64,000 bases of DNA, taken from NCBI RefSeq assembly GCF_014635025.1, contig NZ_BMCE01000002.1, positions 806,001-870,000 on the forward strand, read 5' to 3'. Origin of the DNA: Fictibacillus barbaricus (GTDB taxonomy: Bacteria > Bacillota > Bacilli > Bacillales > Fictibacillaceae). Below the pieces are notes generated by a model, which worked only from the letters and a program-made list of their open reading frames with translations, did not search any database and had not been told where the DNA came from. The position numbers and the translations under genes are program-made. Positions 1 through 7,102 of the stretch are shown here, piece after piece (position 1 is the first letter of the stretch; every line of letters begins with the position of its first letter).

Positions 1-393
1 GGACAGCGCCAGCGTGCTTGGATCGCTATGACACTTGCTCAAGGAACAGATACGATTCTACTCGATGAACCTACAACTTATTTAGACATGACACACCAAG
101 TTGAGATTCTTGATCTTTTATTTGAGTTAAACGAAAAAGAACAGCGTACAATAGTAATGGTGCTTCATGATTTAAACTTAGCTTGCCGCTACGCCCATCA
201 TATTGTAGCCATTCAAGATAAAACCGTATATGCGCAGGGTGCACCTGAAGAAATTATGAATGAACAATTAGTTGAAGATGTGTTTCAAATGCCAAGTACA
301 GTGATTCCTGATCCCGTCTTTGGCACACCGATGTGTATTCCATATGGAAAGGGGCGAGTTGTGCGACATGTCAATACTCCTCAGTACGCCTAA
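1..393 (+). CDS. Siderophore/iron ABC transporter ATP-binding protein, C-terminal part
   Basis: The reading frame is open from base 1, so the start lies outside the window. The first visible residues (GQRQRAWIAM) are the tail of an ABC signature motif. They are followed by Walker B and D-loop ILLDEPTTYLD and the switch histidine in VLHDLN. Length and spacing of the visible 130 residues fit the FecE/FhuC/YusV class of ATPases, which power ferric-siderophore uptake on the cytoplasmic face of the membrane. The next gene overlaps it by 26 bases and is an FhuF-like ferric reductase, which supports an iron-siderophore role. The Walker A half is not visible. Confidence 0.88.
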   Translation, partial: GQRQRAWIAMTLAQGTDTILLDEPTTYLDMTHQVEILDLLFELNEKEQRTIVMVLHDLNLACRYAHHIVAIQDKTVYAQGAPEEIMNEQLVEDVFQMPSTVIPDPVFGTPMCIPYGKGRVVRHVNTPQYA

Positions 394-1126
394 ATCTAAC
401 GGATGGACAACAGACGAAAAGAATCATATCAGCTCTAACTACCGATTTTCTTTTCAAGCTCCATATGAAAATGAAGTGGTAGTCTCTGCTGAACAATTGC
501 TTGATCAAGAGAACCTGCTTCAATTTCTGGATCAAACAGGACCACGTATCGGATCCAGCAAACGTCCTGTAACAGCCTCTCTCTTCTTCAAGAGATACGC
601 ATATTGCAGCTTAACTTCTTGCCTGTATGGAATGACGATGCTTAATAAATCATTTGATATGAATATTAAAAACATCTACCTGATCGATCACAACTCTGAA
701 AGCATGTGGCTGCCGTCTTTCACATTAAAAGATGCATCAGCCTGCCTTTCTTCTGAATCTCGAGAAGACTGGCGTTCTAGCGTAATTGAAACACTGTTTA
801 AGGAAAATATATCTATTATGCTGAACCATGTTGCAAGCTCGGCACGCATCTCAAAAGCTACACTCTGGGAGAACGCATGGATATACATACGCTGGGTTTA
901 TGAGACTTGGTTAAGCGAGGATCATCCTATTGAGGTAAAACAGCGCATTCAAGATGATTATGCATTCTTTATGGATGCCCCTGCTTTCCATTTTGGATTA
1001 ACTAAAAATCCGTTTCATCGTTTTATGGCTCCGACCGGATGCGAACCTGCAAAGACCCGAAAGACATGCTGCCTTTATTACAAAACTGAAAACGGGACTT
1101 GTTGCTCTACCTGTCCAAAGCGATAA
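368..1126 (+). CDS. FhuF-like siderophore ferric-iron reductase
   Basis: The protein has 252 residues from the ATG at 368, which overlaps the end of the iron-transport ATPase gene. The C-terminus carries cysteines 234, 235, 245, 246 and 249. The spacing C235-x10-C246-x2-C249 with C234 adjacent is the [2Fe-2S] signature of the FhuF family. FhuF proteins reduce Fe(III) bound to siderophore in the cytoplasm so that the metal is released. Overlap with the ATPase gene indicates translational coupling in a siderophore-utilisation operon. An upstream in-frame ATG at 320 exists but would create a 74-base overlap, so 368 is preferred. Confidence 0.8.
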   Translation: MSILLSTPKSNGWTTDEKNHISSNYRFSFQAPYENEVVVSAEQLLDQENLLQFLDQTGPRIGSSKRPVTASLFFKRYAYCSLTSCLYGMTMLNKSFDMNIKNIYLIDHNSESMWLPSFTLKDASACLSSESREDWRSSVIETLFKENISIMLNHVASSARISKATLWENAWIYIRWVYETWLSEDHPIEVKQRIQDDYAFFMDAPAFHFGLTKNPFHRFMAPTGCEPAKTRKTCCLYYKTENGTCCSTCPKR

Positions 1127-1154
1127 AATCGAGGCTTTCTTCCCTCGATTTTTT
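1126..1154 (+). terminator. Rho-independent terminator after the iron genes
   Basis: Perfect arms AAATCGAGG and CCTCGATTT with an 8-base loop run straight into a T tract. It starts at the stop codon of the reductase gene. Confidence 0.85.
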
Positions 1155-1215
1155 GTTTTTTCTTGCAAGTTTCCGGGTATTTTAGATAAAGATCGATTAA
1201 TTGGAGGCGATGTTC

Positions 1216-1503
1216 ATGTTATGGCTATGGATTTTCTTAGGAGTTTGTGCGGCTGCAGCCATTTTTATTTTAATACCAGGTTTAAAGGCTGCTAAAGAAT
1301 CTATGGGTGCCGTTCAAAAAATGAAGAGTACTGGAGACGGTATCACTGCACGTATGAATGACATTAAAACACAGCAGCAGCTGCTGCAAGAAAAGAAAGA
1401 CTATCTGCGTTATGACATTTACCAGAAGAAGAACAGTTTCACAGCTGTTAAGGAAGGATTCTCAGGATTAAAAGATACTTTTACTAAAATCATTAAAGAT
1501 TAG
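1216..1503 (+). CDS. Small single-pass membrane protein of unknown function
   Basis: About 95 residues. I do not recognise the family. One hydrophobic segment at roughly residues 3-23 is followed by a basic, glutamine/lysine-rich, probably helical tail, so an N-terminally anchored protein is likely. GGAGG at 1203-1207 is 8 bases before the ATG at 1216; the ATG at 1210 is too close and the TTG at 1201 overlaps the binding site. It is 13 bases before the next gene, so the two are probably co-transcribed. Confidence 0.7.
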   Translation: MLWLWIFLGVCAAAAIFILIPGLKAAKESMGAVQKMKSTGDGITARMNDIKTQQQLLQEKKDYLRYDIYQKKNSFTAVKEGFSGLKDTFTKIIKD

Positions 1504-1516
1504 AGGACGAATCATA

Positions 1517-2239
1517 TTGAATATTACTATCTTCGTAATGACGGCTATTGAAACCCCGGATGAAAAGACAATAAGCTCACTTAAAGAGGAGGAACTACCT
1601 TCCTACGAATTTTCAAAAAGAGGATTGTTTACCGCCTACTCACTTGAAACCGGGGAAAGATTGTTTAAAGATGAGAATGATACATGGTATGCTTCAGCTT
1701 CTTTTGAAAAAGAAAACTTTCATGATATCAAGTATGGAAGGCAAACCTTTCCCCCTCCATATACGGATATTCCGTCTGAAGAGCTATCATTTCTTCAAAT
1801 CTTAAATCGTCATGGATGGATACCCTTGAATGCTCATTACGATAAGGCATTATGTCATGTGGTTGCAGAGGTGGCTGACCTTGATTCGATTTCATTAGAA
1901 AAGCAGTCAATTCTTGCACATGCTGATGGGGATGATGATCCGCAGGTTGCCCATTCTATTCATTACATAGAGTCGAAACTTGCTGGCAAACGAACCCGCT
2001 TTATTTCTGGCTGGGAATCTCATTCTTTTTTGACGATTACAGAGAGCAAAGAGTATGCAAATCAGATTCTTTTCCCTGTCTCATCCTGGCTCTATCTTTT
2101 ATATTTTGATTATTTTCTTAAAAACAATGGTAACATTCCATCAGATCAGATGATGCCCCGATTGCTCGGAAATCTTTGGGCATCCACGATGAGAGATTTT
2201 CCATTTAACGAAAAGCTGATACACAGCCAAAAATTATAA
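1517..2239 (+). CDS. Hypothetical protein
   Basis: The protein has 240 residues and starts at TTG 1517, with GAGGA about 9 bases upstream. I recognise no domain. It has no signal peptide or clear membrane segment; acidic and aromatic residues are frequent, as in a soluble cytoplasmic protein. It follows the small membrane protein by 13 bases and ends at a terminator shared with the converging gene. Codon use resembles the neighbours. Confidence 0.7.
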   Translation: MNITIFVMTAIETPDEKTISSLKEEELPSYEFSKRGLFTAYSLETGERLFKDENDTWYASASFEKENFHDIKYGRQTFPPPYTDIPSEELSFLQILNRHGWIPLNAHYDKALCHVVAEVADLDSISLEKQSILAHADGDDDPQVAHSIHYIESKLAGKRTRFISGWESHSFLTITESKEYANQILFPVSSWLYLLYFDYFLKNNGNIPSDQMMPRLLGNLWASTMRDFPFNEKLIHSQKL

Positions 2240-2243
2240 AGAC

Positions 2244-2284
2244 ATAAAAAAAGCCCTCCGGTTAGAAGCTCGAAGGGCTTTACT
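2244..2284. terminator. Terminator between converging genes
   Basis: Arms AAGCCCT and AGGGCTT are preceded by an A tract, so the stronger T tract is on the minus strand, serving the CuA lipoprotein gene. It may also stop plus-strand transcripts. Confidence 0.75.
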
Positions 2285-2285
2285 C

Positions 2286-2648
2286 TTATTCAACTACTAG
2301 TTTTGAAACCATATCTGCATGACCATTTCCACAAGGGACACTGCAGCGAATCGTGTATTCACCTGGTTTAAGGTTCACAACATCTGAAGAACCGCCAGAA
2401 ACGTTAACGTCTTCTCCTTCAATCATAAGTCCATGATTACCATCAACGTTTTCCAGCTTTAAAGCTACATCTTTATTAGCAGGGATTTTGTATTCTTCTT
2501 TATCGAATTTAAAATTACTCGCCTCAATAGTAATTGTTTCTTCCGCATTTTTAGCGCTTTCTTCTTTTTCTTTTCCTCCGCCACATGCTGCTAAGATTCC
2601 AATTGCAAGAACAGCGATTGCTGCAAGCCACAATGATTTTTTCAACAT
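2286..2648 (-). CDS. Cupredoxin lipoprotein with a stand-alone CuA site
   Basis: The protein has 120 residues. A type II signal peptide ends in the lipobox LAAC with Cys22, so it should be lipid-anchored outside the membrane. The rest is a cupredoxin fold of about 85 residues. The ligand pattern is H72, C102, C106, H110 and M113, with CSVPCGNGHADM matching the C-x3-C-x3-H-x2-M copper loop of cytochrome c oxidase subunit II; the usual glutamate between the cysteines is absent. No membrane hairpin or oxidase genes are nearby, so this is a CuA carrier or copper-binding protein and not an oxidase subunit. AAGGAGG lies 9 bases upstream of ATG 2648; the longer in-frame start at 2681 has no such site. 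Confidence 0.85.
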   Translation of the reverse strand: MLKKSLWLAAIAVLAIGILAACGGGKEKEESAKNAEETITIEASNFKFDKEEYKIPANKDVALKLENVDGNHGLMIEGEDVNVSGGSSDVVNLKPGEYTIRCSVPCGNGHADMVSKLVVE

Positions 2649-2734
2649 ATCGATTGCCTCCTTGAGTCTTTCTGATTTCATTATACCCTCATTTTAATTC
2701 AACTAGTATGGATAATCTGTGACACTTATCAATA

Positions 2735-2761
2735 CAAAAAAACAGCCCGGCGCACCGGACT
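2735..2761 (-). terminator. Terminator of the selenoperoxiredoxin gene
   Basis: Arms AGCCCGG and CCGGACT (one wobble pair) overlap the TAG stop codon and are followed on the minus strand by a T tract. Confidence 0.7.
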
Positions 2762-3275
2762 ATTCTTCCATCTTCTTATACTCATCATGAATTTGTTTAG
2801 ATGTTTGATCGATCTGTTCTCCCCAATGGTCATTTACTTCCGTAAAGATGACCTTACCTTTTTGATCCATTAAAGCGTAACCACGTTTAGCCACACTTTC
2901 TCCCCTCATATCCAAATGATCAATCAGTTTAAATTCTGGATCGGACAAGAATGGAAACGGAGGTTTCATCTCTTGATGCAGAATTGATAAATGTTCCACT
3001 GTATCGGAACTCACAGCATAAATATTTACATCCATATCTTTTAATTTTCCGACATTCTCTTTCAGCTGAACCAGCTGAGCTTGACAGAGTCCTCAGCCAG
3101 CAGTTGTAAATAAAAAGATTAAGGATGGCTTATCAGATGGGAATACAGAGACCTCTTCACCGTTTTGGTTTTCAAGTTTAGCTTCTTTCAGTTCAGAATC
3201 GTTTCCGCAGCCAGCTGCAAATATCGTTAGTAAGACTGCTAAGCAAACAGCTAGTATTTTATGAATCTTTTTCAC
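2760..3275 (-). CDS. Peroxiredoxin/thioredoxin-like lipoprotein, predicted selenoprotein (in-frame UGA, Sec61)
   Basis: Read through one TGA at 3093-3095, the frame gives 171 residues. It opens with a type II signal peptide and lipobox AAGC (Cys23), then an AhpC/TSA thioredoxin fold of about 140 residues. The TGA is residue 61 in FTTAG-U-GLC, exactly the U/C-x-x-C redox position after the first beta strand; the resolving Cys64 is present. Downstream residues (VYAVSSDT, FPFLSDP) are typical peroxiredoxin, so coding constraint continues past the TGA. A hairpin in the right window follows (see 3062-3078). The start is GTG 3275 with AAGGAG 8 bases upstream. The enzyme would reduce peroxides or disulphides outside the membrane. 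The alternative is a nonsense pseudogene, which is less likely given the second such gene 1.1 kb away. Incorporation needs selA, selB, selC and selD elsewhere in the genome. Confidence 0.83.
3062..3078 (-). promoter_or_regulatory. Candidate bacterial SECIS hairpin of the peroxiredoxin-like gene
   Basis: In the mRNA, TCAGCT and AGCTGA form a 6-bp stem closing the loop GGTTC. The loop begins 21 bases after the UGA, close to the spacing of the E. coli fdhF SECIS, whose apical loop also carries GGU. SelB recognition of a guanine in a small apical loop is established for bSECIS elements; that this hairpin does so is inference. Confidence 0.6.
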
Positions 3276-3405
3276 ATCATTCTCCTTTCTATAGATACCA
3301 CACGTCTATATATATGATATTCTATAATTTCTTCTTCCTAACATTTATTATAATAGAATGAGGTTTACTATATACAATAATTTGAATTATAGAAGGATGA
3401 TACAT

Positions 3406-4116
3406 ATGAAAGTAAAAGCAATGCTATTTTTCATGTTTAGCCTATTATTTGTTTCTGGATGCAGTTATTTTGATTCTGAAAAAAATAAAGGTTTAGTTCA
3501 ATTGGTTGAAGTCGTTGATGGAGATACAATAAAAGTCCAAATGAACGGAAAAACGGAAACCGTTCGTTTGTTGCTGATTGATACTCCGGAAAGCGTTCAC
3601 CCATCAAAACCGGTTCAGCCCTTTAGTAAAGAAGCCAGCAAGTATACCGAAGATTTGTTAAAGGATGCTGACGTTGAGTTAGAGCTTGGAATCGGTGAAC
3701 GAGATAAATACGGAAGGCTTTTAGCATACGTATACGCTGACGGCAAAAGCGTCCAGGAATCTTTGCTGAAAGAGGGATTAGCCCGTGTGGCTTATGTCTT
3801 TGAACCCAATACAAAATATGTTGATGAATATCAGGACATTCAGATGAAAGCTCAACAAGAGGGTGTTGGGATTTGGAGTCTAGAGAACTATGTTCAAGAA
3901 GATGGCTATTTTTCTAGTGGATCAGAAGCAGGTAAGAGTGAAGTTGACAGTGAAAAAAGCACCGAAGAATGCAGCATTAAGGGAAATATCAATTCTTCCG
4001 GGGAAAAAATCTATCATGTTATAAGCGGCAGGTATTATAAGATCACAAAGCCCGAGCAATGGTTTTGTTCAGAAGAAGAAGCGATTAAAGCTGGCTTTAG
4101 GAAATCTCAGCAATAA
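3406..4116 (+). CDS. Secreted thermonuclease-family lipoprotein (SNase domain)
   Basis: The protein has 236 residues. A lipobox near residues 16-19 (VSGC) predicts a lipid anchor. A staphylococcal-nuclease fold spans about residues 28-165, with DGDTIKV, VRLLLIDTPE and ERDKYGRLLAYV marking the Ca2+ and catalytic Asp/Arg/Glu regions. It should cleave extracellular DNA or RNA, like B. subtilis YncB. A C-terminal module of about 50 residues with two cysteines (CSIKGN to WFCSEEEA) is a small add-on found in some Bacillus nucleases, possibly wall- or substrate-binding. The start is ATG 3406 with GAAGG 9-10 bases upstream; the ATG at 3358 is in frame but lacks a binding site. Confidence 0.9.
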   Translation: MKVKAMLFFMFSLLFVSGCSYFDSEKNKGLVQLVEVVDGDTIKVQMNGKTETVRLLLIDTPESVHPSKPVQPFSKEASKYTEDLLKDADVELELGIGERDKYGRLLAYVYADGKSVQESLLKEGLARVAYVFEPNTKYVDEYQDIQMKAQQEGVGIWSLENYVQEDGYFSSGSEAGKSEVDSEKSTEECSIKGNINSSGEKIYHVISGRYYKITKPEQWFCSEEEAIKAGFRKSQQ

Positions 4117-4117
4117 T

Positions 4118-4161
4118 AAAACCGCTAAGATGACAATTCTCCTGTCATCTAGCGGTTTTTT
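4118..4161 (+). terminator. Terminator of the nuclease gene
   Basis: Long near-perfect arms start ACCGCTAAGATGACA and mirror TGTCATCTAGCGGT, ending in six T residues. Confidence 0.9.
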
Positions 4162-4164
4162 CAT

Positions 4165-4446
4165 CTAACAGCATTCATCTTGTCCAAGCATCACAAGACC
4201 TGCACCATGTTGAGAGTCTTCAAAATCAAGCTTCAACGTTGATGTTTGATCTTTAATTCTGTTATCGAAAGCCACTCGAATTCCGTTAATTTCTTCTATT
4301 ATATCTGTGTTTTCCGGCTCATCCAGAGCCAGGCCTAGCTTTGGACCTCCTCAGCCCATGCCAGCGAAATAAACTCGAATTCCGTTGGCGTTGTTCATTT
4401 CAAGCACTTCTTCTATATACTTTTTTGCGCTTAAAGTAATTTCCAT
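4165..4446 (-). CDS. HesB-like protein, predicted selenoprotein (in-frame UGA, Sec32)
   Basis: Read through a TGA at 4351-4353, the frame gives 93 residues. They match the HesB/IscA-like fold: start MEITLSAKKYIEEVL, strand IRVYFAGMG, then U32-GGPKLGLALDE, and a C-terminal CC before the stop. In Cys relatives the UGA position holds the first conserved cysteine before GGP. HesB-like selenoproteins are an established prokaryotic family. GAGGTG precedes ATG 4444-4446. Because of the TGA, ordinary gene callers miss this gene. The protein may bind iron, a cluster or a thiol ligand; its precise role in the family is not established. It converges on the nuclease gene and lies about 0.9 kb from the other UGA gene. 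Confidence 0.82.
4314..4332 (-). promoter_or_regulatory. Candidate bacterial SECIS hairpin of the HesB-like gene
   Basis: In the mRNA, CTGGCTC pairs with GAGCCGG (7 bp, one G-U) around the loop TGGAT. The loop starts 26 bases after the UGA, within the window used by bSECIS elements, and carries guanines near its 5' side. Confidence 0.55.
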
Positions 4447-4713
4447 TGCCATCACCTCTTACTCTGTAGTATATCGCAAATGAGGTAAAATCGTCTAAGA
4501 AATGCTTGAAAGATAGTGACTTTTGGTGAAAGTTAAAAGAATTTGTTAGGGTGAGCTGCTTTTTTGATAGGATTTTGTAATGACTTGTGGCTGTTTGCTG
4601 AATTGAATTTGAAGGAATTTCAGTTTATACTGCTCCAAAAATTTTATGTGCCTTAGCAAGTACAGAACTGAGTGTCCTTCCGAGATGCACAAAAACAATA
4701 AAAGTGTAATTGT

Positions 4714-4908
4714 CTAGGGTCTGTCCCCCCCTCGCAGTTGCTTCAAGACCAGCTCGATGTCTCCAGGTGTGAAGCCGCATACCTTCATTGCTTCTGATAC
4801 TTGAGCTGCCATATTCTCTTTCTCTTGATGAGCTTTGATACGCAGCAGCAGCTCATTTACTTTTGCAGCGTTGTACGTCTCATGGTAGTTTTTACTGAAC
4901 GTTTCCAT
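4714..4908 (-). CDS. Small hypothetical protein ending inside a REP-like repeat
   Basis: 64 residues, helical, no known domain. GGGAGGGAAGG immediately upstream of ATG 4908 is a fair ribosome binding site. The last residues (RGGDRP) and the stop codon come from a GGGGACAGACCC repeat, so an older C-terminus may have been replaced. The gene stands alone between the HesB-like and DedA genes. Confidence 0.5.
   Translation of the reverse strand: METFSKNYHETYNAAKVNELLLRIKAHQEKENMAAQVSEAMKVCGFTPGDIELVLKQLRGGDRP
4717..4732. repeat. REP-like palindrome half, copy 1
   Basis: The half-element GGGTCTGTCCCCCC matches one arm of the palindromes at 40390 and 42229. It forms the end of the small gene at 4714-4908. 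Confidence 0.7.
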
Positions 4909-5004
4909 ACACCTTCCCTCCCCCTTACGTAATTTTTATGCTGTAGCCATATATATGATGAGGACATCCATGCTTAGAATTTGTCCTAGTACTCAGTCCA
5001 TAAT

Positions 5005-5032
5005 AAAAAGCCTGATGCATGTGCAGCAGGCT
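5005..5032 (-). terminator. Terminator of the DedA gene
   Basis: Arms AAGCCTG and CAGGCTT with inner GC/GC pairs; four T residues follow on the minus strand. Confidence 0.75.
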
Positions 5033-5050
5033 TACTAAATTTACAACCAA

Positions 5051-5635
5051 CTATTTCTTCTTCACTTTATACAGAATAAATAAGAAGATGATGACAACAG
5101 CGAGAATCATGATCCCTCTTGTATAAGGTGCTGCAATCGTTTTAATGTCCTCCCAGTTTGATCCTAGTCTGCTTCCTAGCTCAATAAAAAAGATAGACCA
5201 TGGAATAACCGCTAGTGTAGTAAATAACGTAAACTTTGCGAAAGACATTTTTGCGATTCCTGCTGGAATGCTGATCGCATGCCTTACTACCGGGATAAAA
5301 CGTGCAAAGAAAATTACACCGGTTCCATACTTGTTGAACCATTTCTCTGATAAGTCGATCTGTTTGCTTGAGATTAAGATATACTTTCCGTACTTCTCAA
5401 GAAATGGGCGGCCGCCATAATACCCCATCCAATATAAAAACAGCTGTGCGATTGTTCCCCCGATCGTTCCTGCAATCACAGCTAAAGTAAAATTCAAATG
5501 TCCTTTTGCAACCATATAGCCACCATAAGATAGAACAAGCTCACTCGGAATTACTTCCACCATCAACCCTAGTGCGATACCTAAATGCCCTAAACTCATT
5601 ATCCACTCTAATAGAGAAATCACTAATTCTTTCAT
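5051..5635 (-). CDS. DedA family membrane protein
   Basis: The 194 residues match the usual DedA length, with about five hydrophobic segments and the typical basic FARFIPVVR motif and GxxxG-rich re-entrant regions. DedA proteins are membrane proteins linked to lipid (undecaprenyl phosphate or phospholipid) translocation and proton-motive-force homeostasis; the substrate here is unknown. AAGGTG precedes ATG 5635. It lies 19 bases after the fluoride-channel pair on the same strand and may be co-transcribed with it. Confidence 0.88.
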   Translation of the reverse strand: MKELVISLLEWIMSLGHLGIALGLMVEVIPSELVLSYGGYMVAKGHLNFTLAVIAGTIGGTIAQLFLYWMGYYGGRPFLEKYGKYILISSKQIDLSEKWFNKYGTGVIFFARFIPVVRHAISIPAGIAKMSFAKFTLFTTLAVIPWSIFFIELGSRLGSNWEDIKTIAAPYTRGIMILAVVIIFLFILYKVKKK

Positions 5636-5654
5636 TGTTTCACCTTATTCTTAT

Positions 5655-6002
5655 TTATAGTTTGGCAGCGATCATAAAACCTGTCCAAGCCGCCAACAAT
5701 CCTAATGCGTATGTAGAAAATAAATAATAAAGAACGCTTCTCTGACTTTTTTTATATAAAGAAACTGCCTCATATTGCAATGTAGAGAATGTTGTCAGGG
5801 CACCTAGAAAGCCCATCCCAACAAACGAATTCAGTATTTCGCGCCTTTCTTCTCCAATTAGCCATCCTAGTAAAAACGATCCTAATACATTAACGAGGAA
5901 TGTGCCCCATGGAAATCTTGCATTCAGCTTCTGGCATACAAAATATCTCACAAGTGCTCCTATTGCACCACCAGATGCCACAGCTACAGATAGATTGATC
6001 AA
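5655..6002 (-). CDS. crcB: Fluoride channel subunit CrcB/FluC (second of pair)
   Basis: 115 residues with four hydrophobic helices. The FluC signatures are present: GGAIGALVRYFV near the N-terminus, GTFLVNVLGSFLLGW in helix 2 and the GALTTFSTLQYE phenylalanine-containing motif in helix 3. FluC proteins export F- as dual-topology dimers; Firmicutes often encode two homologues. Its start overlaps the stop of the upstream copy by 4 bases, showing translational coupling. Confidence 0.9.
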   Translation of the reverse strand: MINLSVAVASGGAIGALVRYFVCQKLNARFPWGTFLVNVLGSFLLGWLIGEERREILNSFVGMGFLGALTTFSTLQYEAVSLYKKSQRSVLYYLFSTYALGLLAAWTGFMIAAKL

Positions 6003-6388
6003 AGATCTTCACCCACTTTATCCAGTGTAGCTGATCCGAACTTCATTCCAAGAAGAATGGCGGCGATACCAATAACAGTGCTGATTACAAAATACATAAG
6101 TGCCATCGTATAGCGTTCATCCTTCATAAGAAGAAGCAGCTCGGCATTAAACGATGAAAAAGTTGTAAATGAGGCGATAATCCCTGTTTGAATGCCTAAT
6201 ATGTAGTGCTTATTTCTGACCATCTTGGCGCCATGAATGACGAACCAGCCAAGAAAGAAACTACCCATAAGATTAATGATTAATGTTGGATAAGGAAAGG
6301 CTGCTTCTGGATTAAAAAGAAGGATACCGATCCATAAACGCAGGAGGGCTCCAATCATTCCGCCTATTGCAACTGCTAAAACTTTCAC
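5999..6388 (-). CDS. crcB: Fluoride channel subunit CrcB/FluC (first of pair)
   Basis: 129 residues with the same architecture as its neighbour: GGMIGALLRLWIG, YPTLIINLMGSFFLGW and ASFTTFSSFNAE. The two genes overlap (ATGA), as expected for a functional pair, possibly a heterodimer of opposite topologies. The start is GTG 6388 with AGGAGG 10 bases upstream. I see no fluoride riboswitch in the short upstream gap. Confidence 0.9.
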   Translation of the reverse strand: MKVLAVAIGGMIGALLRLWIGILLFNPEAAFPYPTLIINLMGSFFLGWFVIHGAKMVRNKHYILGIQTGIIASFTTFSSFNAELLLLMKDERYTMALMYFVISTVIGIAAILLGMKFGSATLDKVGEDL

Positions 6389-6412
6389 CTGAAGAAATCC
6401 TCCTGTATGTAC

Positions 6413-6444
6413 AAAAAGATTAAGACAGACCGCCTTAATCTTTT
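6413..6444 (-). terminator. Terminator of the CBS-domain gene
   Basis: Perfect 11-bp arms AAAAGATTAAG and CTTAATCTTTT overlap the stop codon of the CBS gene. It separates that gene from crcB. Confidence 0.8.
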
Positions 6445-6857
6445 GTAACTTCTTTGTTCCAAATTAAATTTGAACAATACTTGATGATATCTCGTCTTCT
6501 AATGATTCCGATAAAGTGCCCGTCATCATCTGTAACGGGTATAAAGTTTTGGTCAGTAGACAAAGTAATAAGGTCTTCCATGTTTGAGTTGATGGAGACT
6601 GAAATATTATTGACACGCTGAGGTACATTTACGAGCTTTGTCTTTAATACATCATCATACCCTTTGTCAAAGGCTTCCCTTAGTTTCCATAAAAGATCGC
6701 CTTCTGTTAACGTTCCTATGTAGCGGCCTTCTTCCGACACGAGAGGCACAGAAGTGTACTTGTGGTAAGATAACTTTTCAAGTGCCTGTCTTATCGTTGC
6801 TTCTGGGTTCAGGTACTTCACTTCATCTTTAGGCAACAAATAAAAAGCAATATTCAT
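6435..6857 (-). CDS. Protein of two CBS domains
   Basis: 140 residues made of a CBS pair (about 14-66 and 80-132); SVPLVSEEGRYIGTLTEGDLL and FIPVTDDDGHFIGIIRRRDII are the typical beta-strand/loop signatures. Such stand-alone Bateman modules bind adenosyl ligands (AMP, ATP or c-di-AMP in Bacillus) and act as sensors or partners. The ligand cannot be told from sequence. It is monocistronic. Confidence 0.85.
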   Translation of the reverse strand: MNIAFYLLPKDEVKYLNPEATIRQALEKLSYHKYTSVPLVSEEGRYIGTLTEGDLLWKLREAFDKGYDDVLKTKLVNVPQRVNNISVSINSNMEDLITLSTDQNFIPVTDDDGHFIGIIRRRDIIKYCSNLIWNKEVTKD

Positions 6858-7040
6858 GATAGTACGCGCTCTCCTTTTTAAGCATGATTCACGCTTATTT
6901 AAACGCTTTTATAAACACCTCTTTATTATAACAAAAAGGGCAATGATTCGCTTTATTAAACACTACCCTTAAGAATTTCCATTTAGAACTGTTTTCTACC
7001 TGCAGTCTGTAGGAAATTCTTACCAAATAGAAATAACATT

Positions 7041-7069
7041 TTACAAATCGTAATCATTACGTTTATAAT
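7041..7069 (+). promoter_or_regulatory. Promoter with Zur operator of the zinc-binding lipoprotein gene
   Basis: TTACAA (7041-7046), a 17-bp spacer and TATAAT (7064-7069) form a sigma-A promoter. The spacer holds AAATCGTAATCATTACG (from 7045), an almost perfect match to the Bacillus Zur box TCGTAATnATTACGA. Zinc-loaded Zur would block RNA polymerase directly. Confidence 0.85.
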
Positions 7070-7102
7070 GAGGAAGGATTGTTTGAAAGGAGAGATTTAC
7101 TT

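Noticed and set aside
3093-3275. Calling the peroxiredoxin-like gene a nonsense pseudogene
   Set aside because: The TGA is exactly at the redox residue, the frame stays conserved afterwards, and a neighbouring gene shows the same feature.
6389-6434. Fluoride riboswitch before the crcB pair
   Set aside because: The gap is about 45 bases, filled by a terminator and a ribosome binding site; no aptamer sequence is present.
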